The notes: generated by a model not told the origin, from the sequence alone. A stretch of DNA of 64,000 bases from an uncultured Bacteroidales bacterium (GCA_944326325.1 CALVDQ010000010.1:1-64000); one strand, 5' to 3'; numbered from the stretch's first letter, positions 7,873 to 16,717 are shown. Made by a program: numbers and translations.

Positions 7873-9033
7873 CATTATCTCACGGGCCCGGATAAGATCG
7901 AGGCCCGACGGCTTCTGGTATAGACGGAGCCCGAATTCGGGCAGCATAGCTATCATCTGCTCCACAACATCGGAAGCTATATGTTCATGAGGGACCCAGT
8001 CCTTGGCAGCAGTGAAGAAATACAGCTGGAGCGGCAGGCCTTCTGAAGTCGGTTCAAGCTGCCTCACAAGAAGCATCAGGTCCGCATTGACCTCCGAAAG
8101 ACTGCGCAGATAATCTTCGGCAGCGGCCCGGAAAAGCTTCAGGTTCACGACCCTGCCGGAAGAGACCGTATCCGGGGTCCACGGTTTCCCTGCAAAGCGT
8201 GATACTTCCTCATCCGTGCAGAACCTGATGGAATTGACGTCGATGCTCAGCGCCCTGGTCACTCTCCGGCCTTCGCTTTCACGCATTCCCCTCCAGTTCT
8301 TGAATGAATCGCTCACAAGGACGTATGGAGGCACGGTGGTGATGGTCTTGTCCCAGTTCCGCACCTTGACCGTATTAAGAGTGACCTCTTCGACTGTGCC
8401 GTTTATTCCGTATTTGTCCATCATTATCCAGTCTCCGGGTCGGAGCATATCATGGGCGGAAAGCTGCACTCCGGCCACCACACCGAGAATAGTGTCCTTG
8501 AAAACCAGCATCAGCACAGCGGCGGAAGCTCCGAGCCCGGCAATCAGGGTCGTGAAATCCTTGTCGAGCAGGACACCGAATATCAGGATGACCCCAATGC
8601 AGACCACCACGACCTTCAGCATCTGGTAGACACCTTTCATCGGCTTGTCCTTCAGGACTTCGGAATCGGCGGAAATGGCATAGAGCGATGTGATGAACTC
8701 GCACACGAGCCGGCACGCCACCACAATGATATATATGGCAAATGCCTTCAGCAGCATCCCTGTCCATACTGCCGGTTCAGGAAAGATCAGCGGCAGTGCA
8801 ACATAGAATGTCACCGGAGGAATCAGATGGAAGACATTATGGAGCACTTTCCCGTTGGTCAGGTAATTGTCCCATTTGAAGGATGTCTTCACCGCCACTT
8901 TCTGTATCAGCGGGATAAGTATCCTGCAGCACAGAAAATCGACAAGATATGCCGTAACCACCAGCGCACACGAGACCAGAATGCGCACCTGGGATGTCAT
9001 TCCGTATATTCCGGCCGGATCCTGTTCAATCAT
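7858..9033 (-). CDS. MscS-family mechanosensitive ion channel (YbdG/MscM-like)
   Basis: 391 residues, close to E. coli YbdG. Several N-terminal transmembrane helices precede the pore helix and beta domain. The conserved MscS core is around residues 165-250: GLGASAAVLMLVFKDTILGVVAG for the pore-lining helix, then LRPGDWIMM, GTVEEVTLNTVKVRNWD and ITTVPPYVLVSDSFKNW, the last a near-exact match to the YbdG-type motif. The protein releases solutes when membrane tension rises. A 51-residue Pmp3-like membrane peptide lies 44 bases upstream on the same strand, so the two may form an osmotic or membrane-stress pair. Confidence 0.93.
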   Translation of the reverse strand: MIEQDPAGIYGMTSQVRILVSCALVVTAYLVDFLCCRILIPLIQKVAVKTSFKWDNYLTNGKVLHNVFHLIPPVTFYVALPLIFPEPAVWTGMLLKAFAIYIIVVACRLVCEFITSLYAISADSEVLKDKPMKGVYQMLKVVVVCIGVILIFGVLLDKDFTTLIAGLGASAAVLMLVFKDTILGVVAGVQLSAHDMLRPGDWIMMDKYGINGTVEEVTLNTVKVRNWDKTITTVPPYVLVSDSFKNWRGMRESEGRRVTRALSIDVNSIRFCTDEEVSRFAGKPWTPDTVSSGRVVNLKLFRAAAEDYLRSLSEVNADLMLLVRQLEPTSEGLPLQLYFFTAAKDWVPHEHIASDVVEQMIAMLPEFGLRLYQKPSGLDLIRAREIMKTEA

Positions 9034-9077
9034 CGGTCACCTCCCTGCCATTGTTTTACGCAGAACCTCATACGGGC

Positions 9078-9233
9078 TCAATTATTCTTGTTAAGGATGA
9101 TCAGCGATGCAATCACGCCGGGAATCCACCCTGCAACAGTAAGCAGGAGCACGATAAGGAACGAACCGCAGCCTTTGTCCACCACAGAAAGCGGAGGAAA
9201 TATTATGGCCAGTAAAACTCTCCAGAACGACAT
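9078..9233 (-). CDS. Pmp3/YqaE-family small membrane protein
   Basis: 51 residues forming two hydrophobic helices separated by a short DKGCGS turn: LLAIIFPPLSVV, then FLIVLLLTVAGWIPGVIASLIIL. The FPPLSVVDKGC and GWIPGVIASLI patches are the Pmp3/YqaE (UPF0057) hallmark. Relatives influence membrane potential and salt tolerance in yeast and plants, while bacterial function is poorly defined. Upstream of the mechanosensitive channel gene on the same strand. Confidence 0.88.
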   Translation of the reverse strand: MSFWRVLLAIIFPPLSVVDKGCGSFLIVLLLTVAGWIPGVIASLIILNKNN

Positions 9234-9465
9234 TTTTTAAATAACGACAGCCCGGCGAACAGGTTATACAGGCAACTGCGGATCCGCCGAACTGACAACA
9301 GGGTTTCCGTGAAACCCTTCTTCTTGATCCCCGGTCGCGCCGCGGCAGGATATGGCCCGCTCCCGGACTCTCCGGAAGGTCTGCCGCCTGACATTGTACA
9401 AAAATAAAAATTATAATTCAAAGATAACCGGTTTGCAACAATTTTATTATCTTTGCAGCCTGATT
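9234..9465. other. Intergenic region between the Pmp3-like gene and tRNA-Ser
   Basis: Contains a perfect hairpin AGGGTTTC-CGT-GAAACCCT (9300-9318) followed on the plus strand by TCTTCTT. Two minus-strand -7-like boxes (TATTTTTG 9406-9399 and TATCTTTG 9426-9419) could drive the Pmp3-like gene with a leader of about 170 bases passing through that hairpin. Neither has a well-spaced -33 box. No coding frame. Confidence 0.45.
9448..9455 (+). promoter_or_regulatory. -7 box for tRNA-Ser
   Basis: TATCTTTG ending 10 bases before the first base of the tRNA, so transcription would start almost at the mature 5' end. Confidence 0.6.
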
Positions 9466-9552
9466 GGAAAGATGCCGGAGTGGTCGATCGGGCCGCACTC
9501 GAAATGCGGTGAACGGGTAACTGTTCCCAGGGTTCGAATCCCTGTCTTTCCG
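9466..9552 (+). tRNA. tRNA-Ser (anticodon CGA)
   Basis: 87 bases with the long variable arm of a class II tRNA. Acceptor strands GGAAAGA and TCTTTCC pair perfectly. The anticodon stem CCGCA/TGCGG encloses the loop CTCGAAA, giving CGA (UCG codons). The T arm CAGGG-TTCGAAT-CCCTG is standard. The discriminator is G9552 and CCA is not encoded. Confidence 0.96.
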
Positions 9553-9574
9553 CCGATATCCGAATAATAAGATA

Positions 9575-9615
9575 AGGAGGGACGGGTCAAAAAATTTCAG
9601 GCCTTCCCTCTTTTT
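9575..9615 (+). terminator. Terminator downstream of tRNA-Ser
   Basis: AAGGAGGGACGG pairs with CCTTCCCTCTT, with one bulge and one mismatch, around a loop of about 16 bases. A T-run follows (TTTTTA). Weak but well placed. Confidence 0.5.
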
Positions 9616-9811
9616 ATTTGTACTCCTGATATTCAATTTCCAAAAAGGAAAATTTCCTTTCACCCTCTCCTTGAATCAATGTCAATCTGCCCCGTTCCGG
9701 CACCGTCCAGAATGTGTTTCGTCGGAAATTCGGACCCGGCCCATCCTTTTCCGTCGGGCGGAAATCTAGAAAAAAATTGAATTGAATGAGACAACGAGAC
9801 CGGAAAAGACA

Positions 9812-9819
9812 TATATTTG
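9812..9819 (+). promoter_or_regulatory. -7 box of the TetR/ABC efflux operon
   Basis: TATATTTG, 64 bases upstream of the TetR start. The nearest TTG is spaced too widely for a standard -33 element. Confidence 0.5.
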
Positions 9820-9827
9820 CGGCTGGA

Positions 9828-9843
9828 TTAACAGAATTGTTAA
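9828..9843. promoter_or_regulatory. Candidate TetR operator
   Basis: Perfect inverted repeat TTAACA-GAAT-TGTTAA beginning 8 bases after the -7 box, so it covers the expected transcription start. The size and position fit autorepression by the TetR protein encoded 40 bases downstream. This is inference from position and symmetry only. Confidence 0.5.
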
Positions 9844-9882
9844 ACAAAAAAGTTAGACATACGGGTTAAACACAATACCGAC

Positions 9883-10527
9883 ATGGAACGACAGCAGAAC
9901 AGAAGGAAGCATGGCAACACCGAGCAGGCCATCATGAACGCGGCCGAGGAAATGTTTCTCGAGAAGGGATACAAGCTCACGACCACGACGATGATTGCCG
10001 AAAAAGCCGGAGTGACCCATGCCATGCTCCATTATTATTTCAGGACCAAGGAACAGATATTCCTCAAGGTGCTCGACAAGGCCCTTGCCGAACTCCAGGC
10101 GGCCTTGCAGCCTGTAATGAAGAAGGACGCACCGTTCTGGGAAACGCTCGAAAAAGGGATAACCGCACATTTCGACTTTCTGGCAAAGTATCCCCGGCTT
10201 CCGCAATTCCTTTTTGACACCATCCGCTTCAATCCGGAAGTGACCGGCCGTATACAGGAACGCATCATAGATCCGTCCCGGCGCATAATAGCTTTCCACC
10301 GCCGGATAATCCAGGAGGAAGCCGACAGCGGCAGGATACGGCAGGTGGATCCGGACCAGCTTCTGATGGATATCGGATCTCTCAGCGTCTCCACTGTCAT
10401 GCTCCTGCAGACAGCAAGGAAAATGATTCCCGGCTTGGGTGGCGGAATGTCCGACGGATTCCTCGAATCGAGGAAAAAGGAAATAATAGAACTGATAAGA
10501 TCAAGACTTTACGGAAATTTACAATAA
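9883..10527 (+). CDS. TetR-family transcriptional regulator
   Basis: 214 residues. The N-terminal TetR helix-turn-helix spans about residues 12-58, with the typical pattern IMNAAEEMFLEKGYKLTTTTMIAEKAGVTHAMLHYYF followed by KEQIF. The C-terminal ligand domain is divergent. Its stop overlaps the tolC start (TAATG), so it is the first gene of the efflux operon. The gene order TetR, membrane-fusion protein, ATPase and two ABC-2 permeases parallels the CecR-ybhGFSR locus of E. coli, whose regulator responds to antibiotics. It probably represses this operon through the palindrome at 9828-9843. Confidence 0.93.
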   Translation: MERQQNRRKHGNTEQAIMNAAEEMFLEKGYKLTTTTMIAEKAGVTHAMLHYYFRTKEQIFLKVLDKALAELQAALQPVMKKDAPFWETLEKGITAHFDFLAKYPRLPQFLFDTIRFNPEVTGRIQERIIDPSRRIIAFHRRIIQEEADSGRIRQVDPDQLLMDIGSLSVSTVMLLQTARKMIPGLGGGMSDGFLESRKKEIIELIRSRLYGNLQ

Positions 10528-11798
10528 TGACAACAAGAAAATTCAAAGTTGCAGCAGCCGTACTCGGTGCGGCATTGTGTTTCTCCCTGCCTTCGGGAGC
10601 GCAGATGACGATCGAAAGATGCATGGAGCTTGCTCGGGAAAACTACCCGCAGATAAAGCAGCTCAACCTCATAGACGAGGCCGCCAGATATGACATTGCC
10701 AATGTCTCGAAATCCTGGCTGCCCCATATAAACATTTCAGGCAAGGCCACCTACCAGTCCGATGTGGTGGAGATGCCGTTCGATATCCCCGGGTTTTCGT
10801 TCAATCTGCCGCATGACCAGTATTCCCTCGTAGGGGAAATCAGCCAGACGATATGGGACGGAGGCACGTCCGGGAGCCAGAAGGATGTGGTGACAGCCGG
10901 AGCGGAAGTACAGAAAAAGCAGGTCGAAGTCTCGGTCTACTCGATAAACGAAAGGGTCGAGAACGTATATCTCGGGATATTGCTGATAGACGAACAGCTC
11001 CGGCAGAACGGCATACTTAGGGAAAGCCTCGAAAGGAACGCCCGCCAGGCACAGGCCGGGATAGACAACGGCATCGCATACAAGTCCGACCTGGACATGA
11101 TCAAGGTCAACATCCTGAACTGCGAGCAGCAGGAAGACGAACTCCTGACCGACAGGAAAGCATACGTGGAGATGCTCGGGAAGCTCACCGGAACCAACCT
11201 CGAGGGCCAGGAGTTCGTGATACCGGACGAGAACGGAGCTGCAGGCCTCCCGAAGGAAATCACAAGGCCGGAACTGGCGTTGTACGATGCGCGGATGGAA
11301 CAGAACGAGGCCCAGGTCCGCCAGCTCAACTCGAAGATATCGCCGAAGTTCAACCTTTCCCTGCAGGGAGGTATCGGGCGCCCCGGACTCAACATCCTTG
11401 AAAATTCTTTCCAGCCGTACTATACGGCAGGCATCAGGATGACATGGGACATCGGGGCCCTGTATACGAGAAAGGGAGAAAAACGGAAACTGGATGCACA
11501 GATGCGGACCATCGAATCCGACAGGGAGACTTTCATATTCAACACGAACCTGAACGCGACCCAGATGCGGAGCGATATCGAGAAGGCAAGGGAGATGCTT
11601 GAAAAGGACCGCGAGATAATCGCGCTCAGGGAATCCATAAGGGCCGCCGGAGAAGAACAGTACATGAACGGCACCATATCGATGACAGACCTGATGGACA
11701 GGATAGACGACGAACATAATGCCAGGGTAGCGGAGTCAATACACAGGATCCAGCTGTTCATGGCTATATATGAACTGAAGAATTGTTTAGGATATTGA
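10527..11798 (+). CDS. TolC-family outer-membrane efflux protein
   Basis: 423 residues with a cleavable signal peptide (AAAVLGAALCFSLPSGAQ). The rest has the paired long helical coiled-coil repeats of outer-membrane efflux proteins, each starting with the LxxCMELARENYP / LALYDARMEQNEA type of pattern. It forms the outer-membrane tunnel of the exporter encoded by the next five genes. It overlaps TetR at its start and is followed 11 bases later by the membrane-fusion lipoprotein. Slightly short for the family but apparently complete. Confidence 0.92.
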   Translation: MTTRKFKVAAAVLGAALCFSLPSGAQMTIERCMELARENYPQIKQLNLIDEAARYDIANVSKSWLPHINISGKATYQSDVVEMPFDIPGFSFNLPHDQYSLVGEISQTIWDGGTSGSQKDVVTAGAEVQKKQVEVSVYSINERVENVYLGILLIDEQLRQNGILRESLERNARQAQAGIDNGIAYKSDLDMIKVNILNCEQQEDELLTDRKAYVEMLGKLTGTNLEGQEFVIPDENGAAGLPKEITRPELALYDARMEQNEAQVRQLNSKISPKFNLSLQGGIGRPGLNILENSFQPYYTAGIRMTWDIGALYTRKGEKRKLDAQMRTIESDRETFIFNTNLNATQMRSDIEKAREMLEKDREIIALRESIRAAGEEQYMNGTISMTDLMDRIDDEHNARVAESIHRIQLFMAIYELKNCLGY

Positions 11799-11809
11799 TA
11801 TTATCAAAG

Positions 11810-12712
11810 ATGAAAAGGATTGTCACAAATACCGCCGCAATCGCGGCTGCAGCAGCGGCACTGGTATCTTGCCGCATGAAGACACCGGACTTCGACGCCT
11901 GCGGGCAGATAAATGCCACTGAAGTGACCGTTTCGGCGGAAAGCAACGGCAGGCTCATATCCCTTGATATTGAAGAAGGCGACAAGCTCGCAGGAAACCA
12001 GTATGTAGGCTGTATCGATTCGGTGCAGACCTACCTGAAAAAAGAGGAACTCATCAGCAGGAAGGAGAGCGCCCTGGTAAAGAAAGTGGACATAGAATGC
12101 CAGACGGAAGCGCAGTATGCCAGGCTGGCCAATCTCGAGACCGACCTGAAAAGATTCCGCGACCTGCTTGCCAAGGATGCCGGGACCCGGAAACAGGTTG
12201 ACGACATCGAGGCGGAAATTGCGGTCCTGAAAGGGCAGATAGCCGCTGCGGAACAGAACTACAGGCAGAACAACGAGAACATCGACAGCGAAACGAATAC
12301 CATAGACGTGCAGATAGCGCAGACCGAAGACATGCTCGAAAAGTGCAGGATAAAGTCACCTATAGCCGGTACTGTCCTGACAAAATATGCCGAGGCCGGG
12401 GAGATGGTAACCACAGGGAAACCGCTTTTCAAGGTCGCCGACATGGATGACCTTTATGTCAGGGCGTATTTCACCACCGCCCAGCTGTCAAAGCTGAAGC
12501 TCGGGGACAGCGTGACCGTTATCCCGGACGACGGCACCAGGGAGCCTGACAGGTACGAAGGCAAGGTGACATGGATTTCGGACGAGGCTGAATTCACTCC
12601 CAAGAACATACAGACGAGGGATGAAAGGGCCGACCTGGTATATGCCGTCAAGATCGCCGTCAGGAATGACGGCAGACTGAAGCTCGGGATGTACGCATAT
12701 ATTGTCCTGTGA
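11810..12712 (+). CDS. HlyD/YbhG-type periplasmic membrane-fusion lipoprotein
   Basis: 300 residues. A lipoprotein signal ends in the lipobox LVSC near residue 21. The biotinyl-lipoyl half-motifs follow (ESNGRLISLDIEEGDKL and IKSPIAGTVLTKYAEAGE), separated by an alpha-helical hairpin (about residues 80-175), then a beta-barrel domain. It bridges the ABC-2 permeases and TolC. The frame is open from 11783, but the sequence before 11810 lacks signal character, so MKRIVTN is taken as the start. The stop overlaps the ATPase start (TGATG). Confidence 0.92.
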   Translation: MKRIVTNTAAIAAAAAALVSCRMKTPDFDACGQINATEVTVSAESNGRLISLDIEEGDKLAGNQYVGCIDSVQTYLKKEELISRKESALVKKVDIECQTEAQYARLANLETDLKRFRDLLAKDAGTRKQVDDIEAEIAVLKGQIAAAEQNYRQNNENIDSETNTIDVQIAQTEDMLEKCRIKSPIAGTVLTKYAEAGEMVTTGKPLFKVADMDDLYVRAYFTTAQLSKLKLGDSVTVIPDDGTREPDRYEGKVTWISDEAEFTPKNIQTRDERADLVYAVKIAVRNDGRLKLGMYAYIVL

Positions 12713-13635
12713 TGTATTCCATAGAAATCGACAACATAAGCAAGAGCTACGGAAAGACCGCAGCCGTCAGGGACATATCCCTGAAAGTGGAGACCGGGGA
12801 GATATTCGGCCTCATAGGTCCGGACGGGGCGGGAAAGACCACTTTGTTCAGGATCATGACGACCCTCATGATGCCGGACTCCGGAAAAGGGAGGATATGC
12901 GGGCTGGATATGGTGAAGGATTATTTCATGATCAGAAAGAAGATAGGATATATGCCCGGGAAATTCTCCCTGTACCAGGACCTCAGCGTGAAAGAGAACC
13001 TTGAATTCTTCGCCACCCTCTTCGGGACAACGGTTGAAGACAGCTATCAGACCATCAAGGAGATATATTCCCAGATAGAACCGTTCCGGGACCGGCGTGC
13101 CGGGAAACTCTCGGGAGGGATGAAACAGAAGCTCGCCTTGTGCTGCGCCCTTGTGCACAAGCCTTCCGTCCTCTTCCTCGACGAGCCAACGACCGGAGTG
13201 GATGCGGTAAGCCGCAAGGAATTCTGGAATATGCTCGGAAGGATCAGGGAATCAGGGGTGACGGTATTCGTATCCACGCCTTATATGGACGAAGCCGCGC
13301 TTTGCGACAGGCTGGCGCTGATAAAGGAAGGAAGCATCATAGGCACGGGCACCCCGTCCAGCCTTGTGAAGGCATACCCCCACAGGATGCTGTCCGTCAA
13401 GGCAGGAAGGATGTACCCGCTGCTGAAGAAACTCCGCGAAACGCCGGGGGTGATCAGCTGCTTTTCCTTCGGAGACTCGCACCATGTGGCTTACGACGCG
13501 ACCAGGACCGACAGCCGGAGCATCGTGGAAGAGGCGGTCAGGGCAGGATTCCCGGACTGTACCGCCAAGGAGATAACCCCTGGCATTGAAGACTGTTTCA
13601 TGCAATTATCAAGAAAATGGACAACACAGGACTGA
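12712..13635 (+). CDS. ABC transporter ATPase, first of two (YbhF N-half-like)
   Basis: 307 residues. Walker A GPDGAGKTT near residue 36, signature LSGGMKQK near 135, Walker B VLFLDEPTTG near 157. The C-terminal 80 residues form a drug-exporter-type accessory domain (HRMLSVKAGRMYPLLKKL...). It energises the ABC-2 permeases. In E. coli YbhF two such ATPase halves are fused, whereas here they are separate genes overlapping by 19 bases. A GTG at 12709 is one codon upstream; the ATG at 12712 is preferred because it overlaps the preceding stop. Confidence 0.93.
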   Translation: MYSIEIDNISKSYGKTAAVRDISLKVETGEIFGLIGPDGAGKTTLFRIMTTLMMPDSGKGRICGLDMVKDYFMIRKKIGYMPGKFSLYQDLSVKENLEFFATLFGTTVEDSYQTIKEIYSQIEPFRDRRAGKLSGGMKQKLALCCALVHKPSVLFLDEPTTGVDAVSRKEFWNMLGRIRESGVTVFVSTPYMDEAALCDRLALIKEGSIIGTGTPSSLVKAYPHRMLSVKAGRMYPLLKKLRETPGVISCFSFGDSHHVAYDATRTDSRSIVEEAVRAGFPDCTAKEITPGIEDCFMQLSRKWTTQD

Positions 13636-14366
13636 ATGCGATGGAAATAAGGAACCTCACGAAAAGATTCGGGAGGTTCACTGCAGTGGACAACATCAGC
13701 TTCCATGTCCGCAAGGGAGAGATTTTCGGCTTTCTCGGGGCGAACGGGGCAGGAAAGACCACCGCGATGAGGATCCTTTGCGGACTGAGCCGTCCTACTG
13801 AAGGGGAAGGCACGGTGGCGGGGTTCGACATAAACCGGGAGCAGGAGAAAATCAAGAAGCACATCGGATACATGAGCCAGAAGTTCTCACTCTATCCGGA
13901 CCTGACGGTAAAGGAGAACATACGCCTTTTCGGGGGCATCTACGGGCTGGGTGACAGGAAGATAAAGGAAAAGACCGTGGAAATGCTAGATATGCTCGAC
14001 ATGAAGGATGTCAGGGACACCCTTGCAGGCTGCCTGCCGCTCGGATGGAAGCAGAAACTGTCGTTCAGCATCGCCCTCGTGCACGAACCGCAGATAATCT
14101 TCCTCGACGAGCCCACCGGAGGTGTGGACCCGGAGACGAGGAGAAGGTTCTGGGAAATGATCTATGAAGCCTCAATGAAAGGAATCACGGTCTTCGTGAC
14201 CACACACTATATGGATGAAGCCGAATACTGCGACAGGGTATCCATCATGGTAGACGGCAGGATAGCGGCCATGGACACTCCAGGCAGACTGAAAGAGAAA
14301 TACGGGGCGGCCGATATGGACGAAGTGTTCAGGATTGTCGCCGGCAGGGCGAAACGGGAGGAATAG
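13617..14366 (+). CDS. ABC transporter ATPase, second of two (YbhF C-half-like)
   Basis: 249 residues. Walker A GANGAGKTT near residue 43 and Walker B IIFLDEPTGGVD near 165. The signature region reads CLPLGWKQK instead of LSGGQ-like. I recall a comparable PLGxKQR form in the second half of YbhF, so an asymmetric ATPase dimer with one degenerate signature is likely. MDNTGLNAMEIRNL gives two possible starts, 13617 (19-base overlap with the preceding gene) or 13641. The longer form is listed. Confidence 0.92.
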   Translation: MDNTGLNAMEIRNLTKRFGRFTAVDNISFHVRKGEIFGFLGANGAGKTTAMRILCGLSRPTEGEGTVAGFDINREQEKIKKHIGYMSQKFSLYPDLTVKENIRLFGGIYGLGDRKIKEKTVEMLDMLDMKDVRDTLAGCLPLGWKQKLSFSIALVHEPQIIFLDEPTGGVDPETRRRFWEMIYEASMKGITVFVTTHYMDEAEYCDRVSIMVDGRIAAMDTPGRLKEKYGAADMDEVFRIVAGRAKREE

Positions 14367-14368
14367 AC

Positions 14369-15481
14369 ATGAAAGAATTCGTTGCATCCATAAGAAAGGA
14401 ATTCCTCCACATCTTCAGGGACAAAAGGACTATCCTGATAGTGATGATAATGCCGGTAGTGCAGATCATCCTTTTCGGATTCGCCATAAGCACGGAGGTG
14501 AACGAAGTCAGGGTCGCCGTCTGCGGAGACCTGTCCGATCCTCAGGTAGACAAGATCGTAGACAGAATAAGTCACAACAAGTACCTGACAGTAAACATGA
14601 TGATATCGGATCCGGAGGAAATCGAAGGCCTGTTCCGCAGGAATATGGCAGATGTCGCCGTCTGTTTCGAGAGAAACTTCGACAAGGAACTGAGGTCCTC
14701 GGGAAAGGCGACGGTCCATATCACCGGAGACGGGTCCGATCCAAATACAGCCAGGATAATAACCGGATATGTCACCGGTGTCATCCAGGAAATCCAGACG
14801 GAAATCACCGCTTCCCTGACCGGAGGACAGCAGGTCTCGATGAGCCCTGTAGTACAGCTGATGTACAATCCGGCGATGAAGTCGTCGTACAATTTCGTAC
14901 CCGGAGTCATGGGCCTGATACTCATGCTTATCTGTTCCATGATGACGGCAGTGTCCATAGTTAAGGAAAAGGAGACGGGGACACTTGAGCTGCTCCTTGT
15001 CTCGCCGGTCCGGCCGCAGTGGATCATCCTGAGCAAGATGATGCCGTACCTTGCACTTTCGGCCGTGAATTTTGCAAGCATCCTGCTGCTCTCACATTTC
15101 GTGATGGAAGTTCCGGTAAACGGAAGTCTGCTGCTGCTCTCGGCCGTGGCACTGGTATTCGTGGTGGCGTCGCTCGCGATAGGCCTCCTGATTTCAGTGA
15201 TCTCGTCCACTCAGAAGGTGGCGCTGATGATTTCCGGAATGGGACTGACCATGCCTACGATGATCTTTTCCGGGATAATATTCCCGTGCGAGAGCATGCC
15301 CGAAATCCTGCAGTGGTTTTCGGACATCATACCTGCAAAATGGTTCATCATCATGGTAAAGAAGATCATGATACAAGGAGACGGTCTCGGCTCCATAGTC
15401 AAGGAACTGTCCATCCTGACAGGAATGGCGGCAGTGTTCCTTGCGGTGAGCATCAAGAGTTTCAGGACCAGGCTGAAATAA
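14369..15481 (+). CDS. ABC-2 type permease, first subunit (YbhS/YbhR-like)
   Basis: 370 residues. One N-terminal transmembrane helix (TILIVMIMPVVQIILFGFAIS) precedes a large periplasmic domain (about residues 45-170), followed by five C-terminal helices. The ABC-2 signature region KEKETGTLELLLVSPVRPQWIILSK is near residue 190. It starts 2 bases after the ATPase stop. It should pair with the next gene product as a heterodimeric export channel. Confidence 0.92.
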   Translation: MKEFVASIRKEFLHIFRDKRTILIVMIMPVVQIILFGFAISTEVNEVRVAVCGDLSDPQVDKIVDRISHNKYLTVNMMISDPEEIEGLFRRNMADVAVCFERNFDKELRSSGKATVHITGDGSDPNTARIITGYVTGVIQEIQTEITASLTGGQQVSMSPVVQLMYNPAMKSSYNFVPGVMGLILMLICSMMTAVSIVKEKETGTLELLLVSPVRPQWIILSKMMPYLALSAVNFASILLLSHFVMEVPVNGSLLLLSAVALVFVVASLAIGLLISVISSTQKVALMISGMGLTMPTMIFSGIIFPCESMPEILQWFSDIIPAKWFIIMVKKIMIQGDGLGSIVKELSILTGMAAVFLAVSIKSFRTRLK

Positions 15482-15510
15482 AAGGAAAAGATGGCATTAA
15501 AGCGAGAGTT

Positions 15511-16650
15511 ATGTGGAAATATCTTATAGAGAAGGAATTCAAACAGTTTTTCAGGGATCCGGGACTGCCAAGGATGGCGGTGATGTTCCCGATACTGATG
15601 ATACTGGTGTTCCCGTTTGCCGTGAGCATGGACATCAGGAACATAAGCCTTGTGGTGGTGGACCACAGCATGAGCATGGAGTCGGCCAGACTCATCGAGA
15701 CCTGCACCGCTTCAGGATATTTCAGACTGGTGACCGGATGCCACAGCGCGGCGGAAGCCCAGAAGATGATGGATGACAACAAGGCCGATGCGATAATCAC
15801 CATCGACTCCGGATTCGGCAAGGATACCGGCAACAGCTCCGGATTCCCGGTAGGCATAAAGATAAACACAGTGAACGGGACCAAGGGCAGCCTGGGCTCG
15901 CAGTACATCCTCAGCTGTATCCGGAAATACCTGGATGACAGCGGTTCAGGACAAGGGGCCGCTGCCGGAGCGGCAGTCCAGGCTGCAGGAACGTCCGCCA
16001 TACCTCAGATCGAGGTATCGGAAAAATACTATTTCAACGAATACATGGACTACAAGCTGTTCATGGTACCGGCCCTCATAGTCATAGCAATCACCATGAT
16101 AACGGCCTTCCTGCCTGCCCTGAACATCGTCTCCGAAAAAGAGACCGGGACCATCGAGCAGATAAACGTAACCCCTGTCAGCAAGACAGCCTTCATCGTC
16201 TGCAAGATGATACCTTACTGGGGCATCGCGTTCTTCATCCTTGCATCCTGCCTGCTCATTGCCTGGGCGGTGTTCGGATATACCTGCAAAGGCAGCATCC
16301 TGGCCCTCTTCCTCTTCACGACCCTGGACATAGTAGTGACGGCCGGACTGGGACTGCTGATCTCGAACTACAGCAACAATGCCCAGCAGGCCATGTTCGT
16401 CATTTGGTTCTTCGCCATGATATTCATGCTCATGAGCGGAATCTTCACCCCTATCGCATCAATGCCGGAATGGGCCAGGACCATAACCTACATCAATCCC
16501 CTGAGGTATTTCGCCGATGCCATGCGCGCCATCTTCCTCAAAGGGAGCAGTCTGGCTGACGTATGGTACGATGCGGCAGGACTTGCCGTGATAGGTGCAG
16601 GAGTAGTGACCTGGGCCATCAGCAGTTACAGGAAGTCAGGGGACGCATAG
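15511..16650 (+). CDS. ABC-2 type permease, second subunit
   Basis: 379 residues with the same architecture as its neighbour: an N-terminal helix ([19 protein letters not shown]), a periplasmic domain, then five helices beginning after [22 protein letters not shown] glycine/alanine-rich linker ([17 protein letters not shown]) lies in the periplasmic domain. The frame is open far upstream but overlaps the first permease; the ATG at 15511 gives the family-standard [16 protein letters not shown] start, 29 bases after the preceding stop. Last gene of the operon, ended by the strong hairpin at 16690. Confidence 0.92.
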   Translation: MWKYLIEKEFKQFFRDPGLPRMAVMFPILMILVFPFAVSMDIRNISLVVVDHSMSMESARLIETCTASGYFRLVTGCHSAAEAQKMMDDNKADAIITIDSGFGKDTGNSSGFPVGIKINTVNGTKGSLGSQYILSCIRKYLDDSGSGQGAAAGAAVQAAGTSAIPQIEVSEKYYFNEYMDYKLFMVPALIVIAITMITAFLPALNIVSEKETGTIEQINVTPVSKTAFIVCKMIPYWGIAFFILASCLLIAWAVFGYTCKGSILALFLFTTLDIVVTAGLGLLISNYSNNAQQAMFVIWFFAMIFMLMSGIFTPIASMPEWARTITYINPLRYFADAMRAIFLKGSSLADVWYDAAGLAVIGAGVVTWAISSYRKSGDA

Positions 16651-16689
16651 CGGCAGGCGGGCCGGCAGCCCTTGCCCCGGAACAGAATA

Positions 16690-16717
16690 CAGGCCCTCCG
16701 GGGCCTGTTGTTTTTTT
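16690..16717 (+). terminator. Strong intrinsic terminator of the ABC-2 efflux operon
   Basis: CAGGCCC-TCCG-GGGCCTG, a perfect 7-bp GC-rich stem with a tetraloop, followed by TTGTTTTTTT. The T-run contains the TTG that serves as the -33 box of the following bio promoter. Confidence 0.93.

Larger units (their letters stand above)
9553..9882. other. 330-base intergenic region before the TetR operon
   Basis: After the tRNA terminator I see a near-perfect palindrome AAAGGAAAATTTCCTTT (9644-9660) and an AT-rich stretch, then the -7 box and inverted repeat of the TetR operon near 9812-9843. No supported coding frame on either strand. Confidence 0.5.

Noticed and set aside
9419..9455. Divergent promoter pair sharing TTTGCAA near tRNA-Ser, like that at 26.7 kb
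   Set aside because: The spacers from TTTGCAA to the two -7 boxes are only about 9 and 12 bases, too short for this promoter type.
10737..11717. 326-codon minus-strand frame opposite tolC
   Set aside because: Antisense to a clear TolC homologue and without family resemblance.
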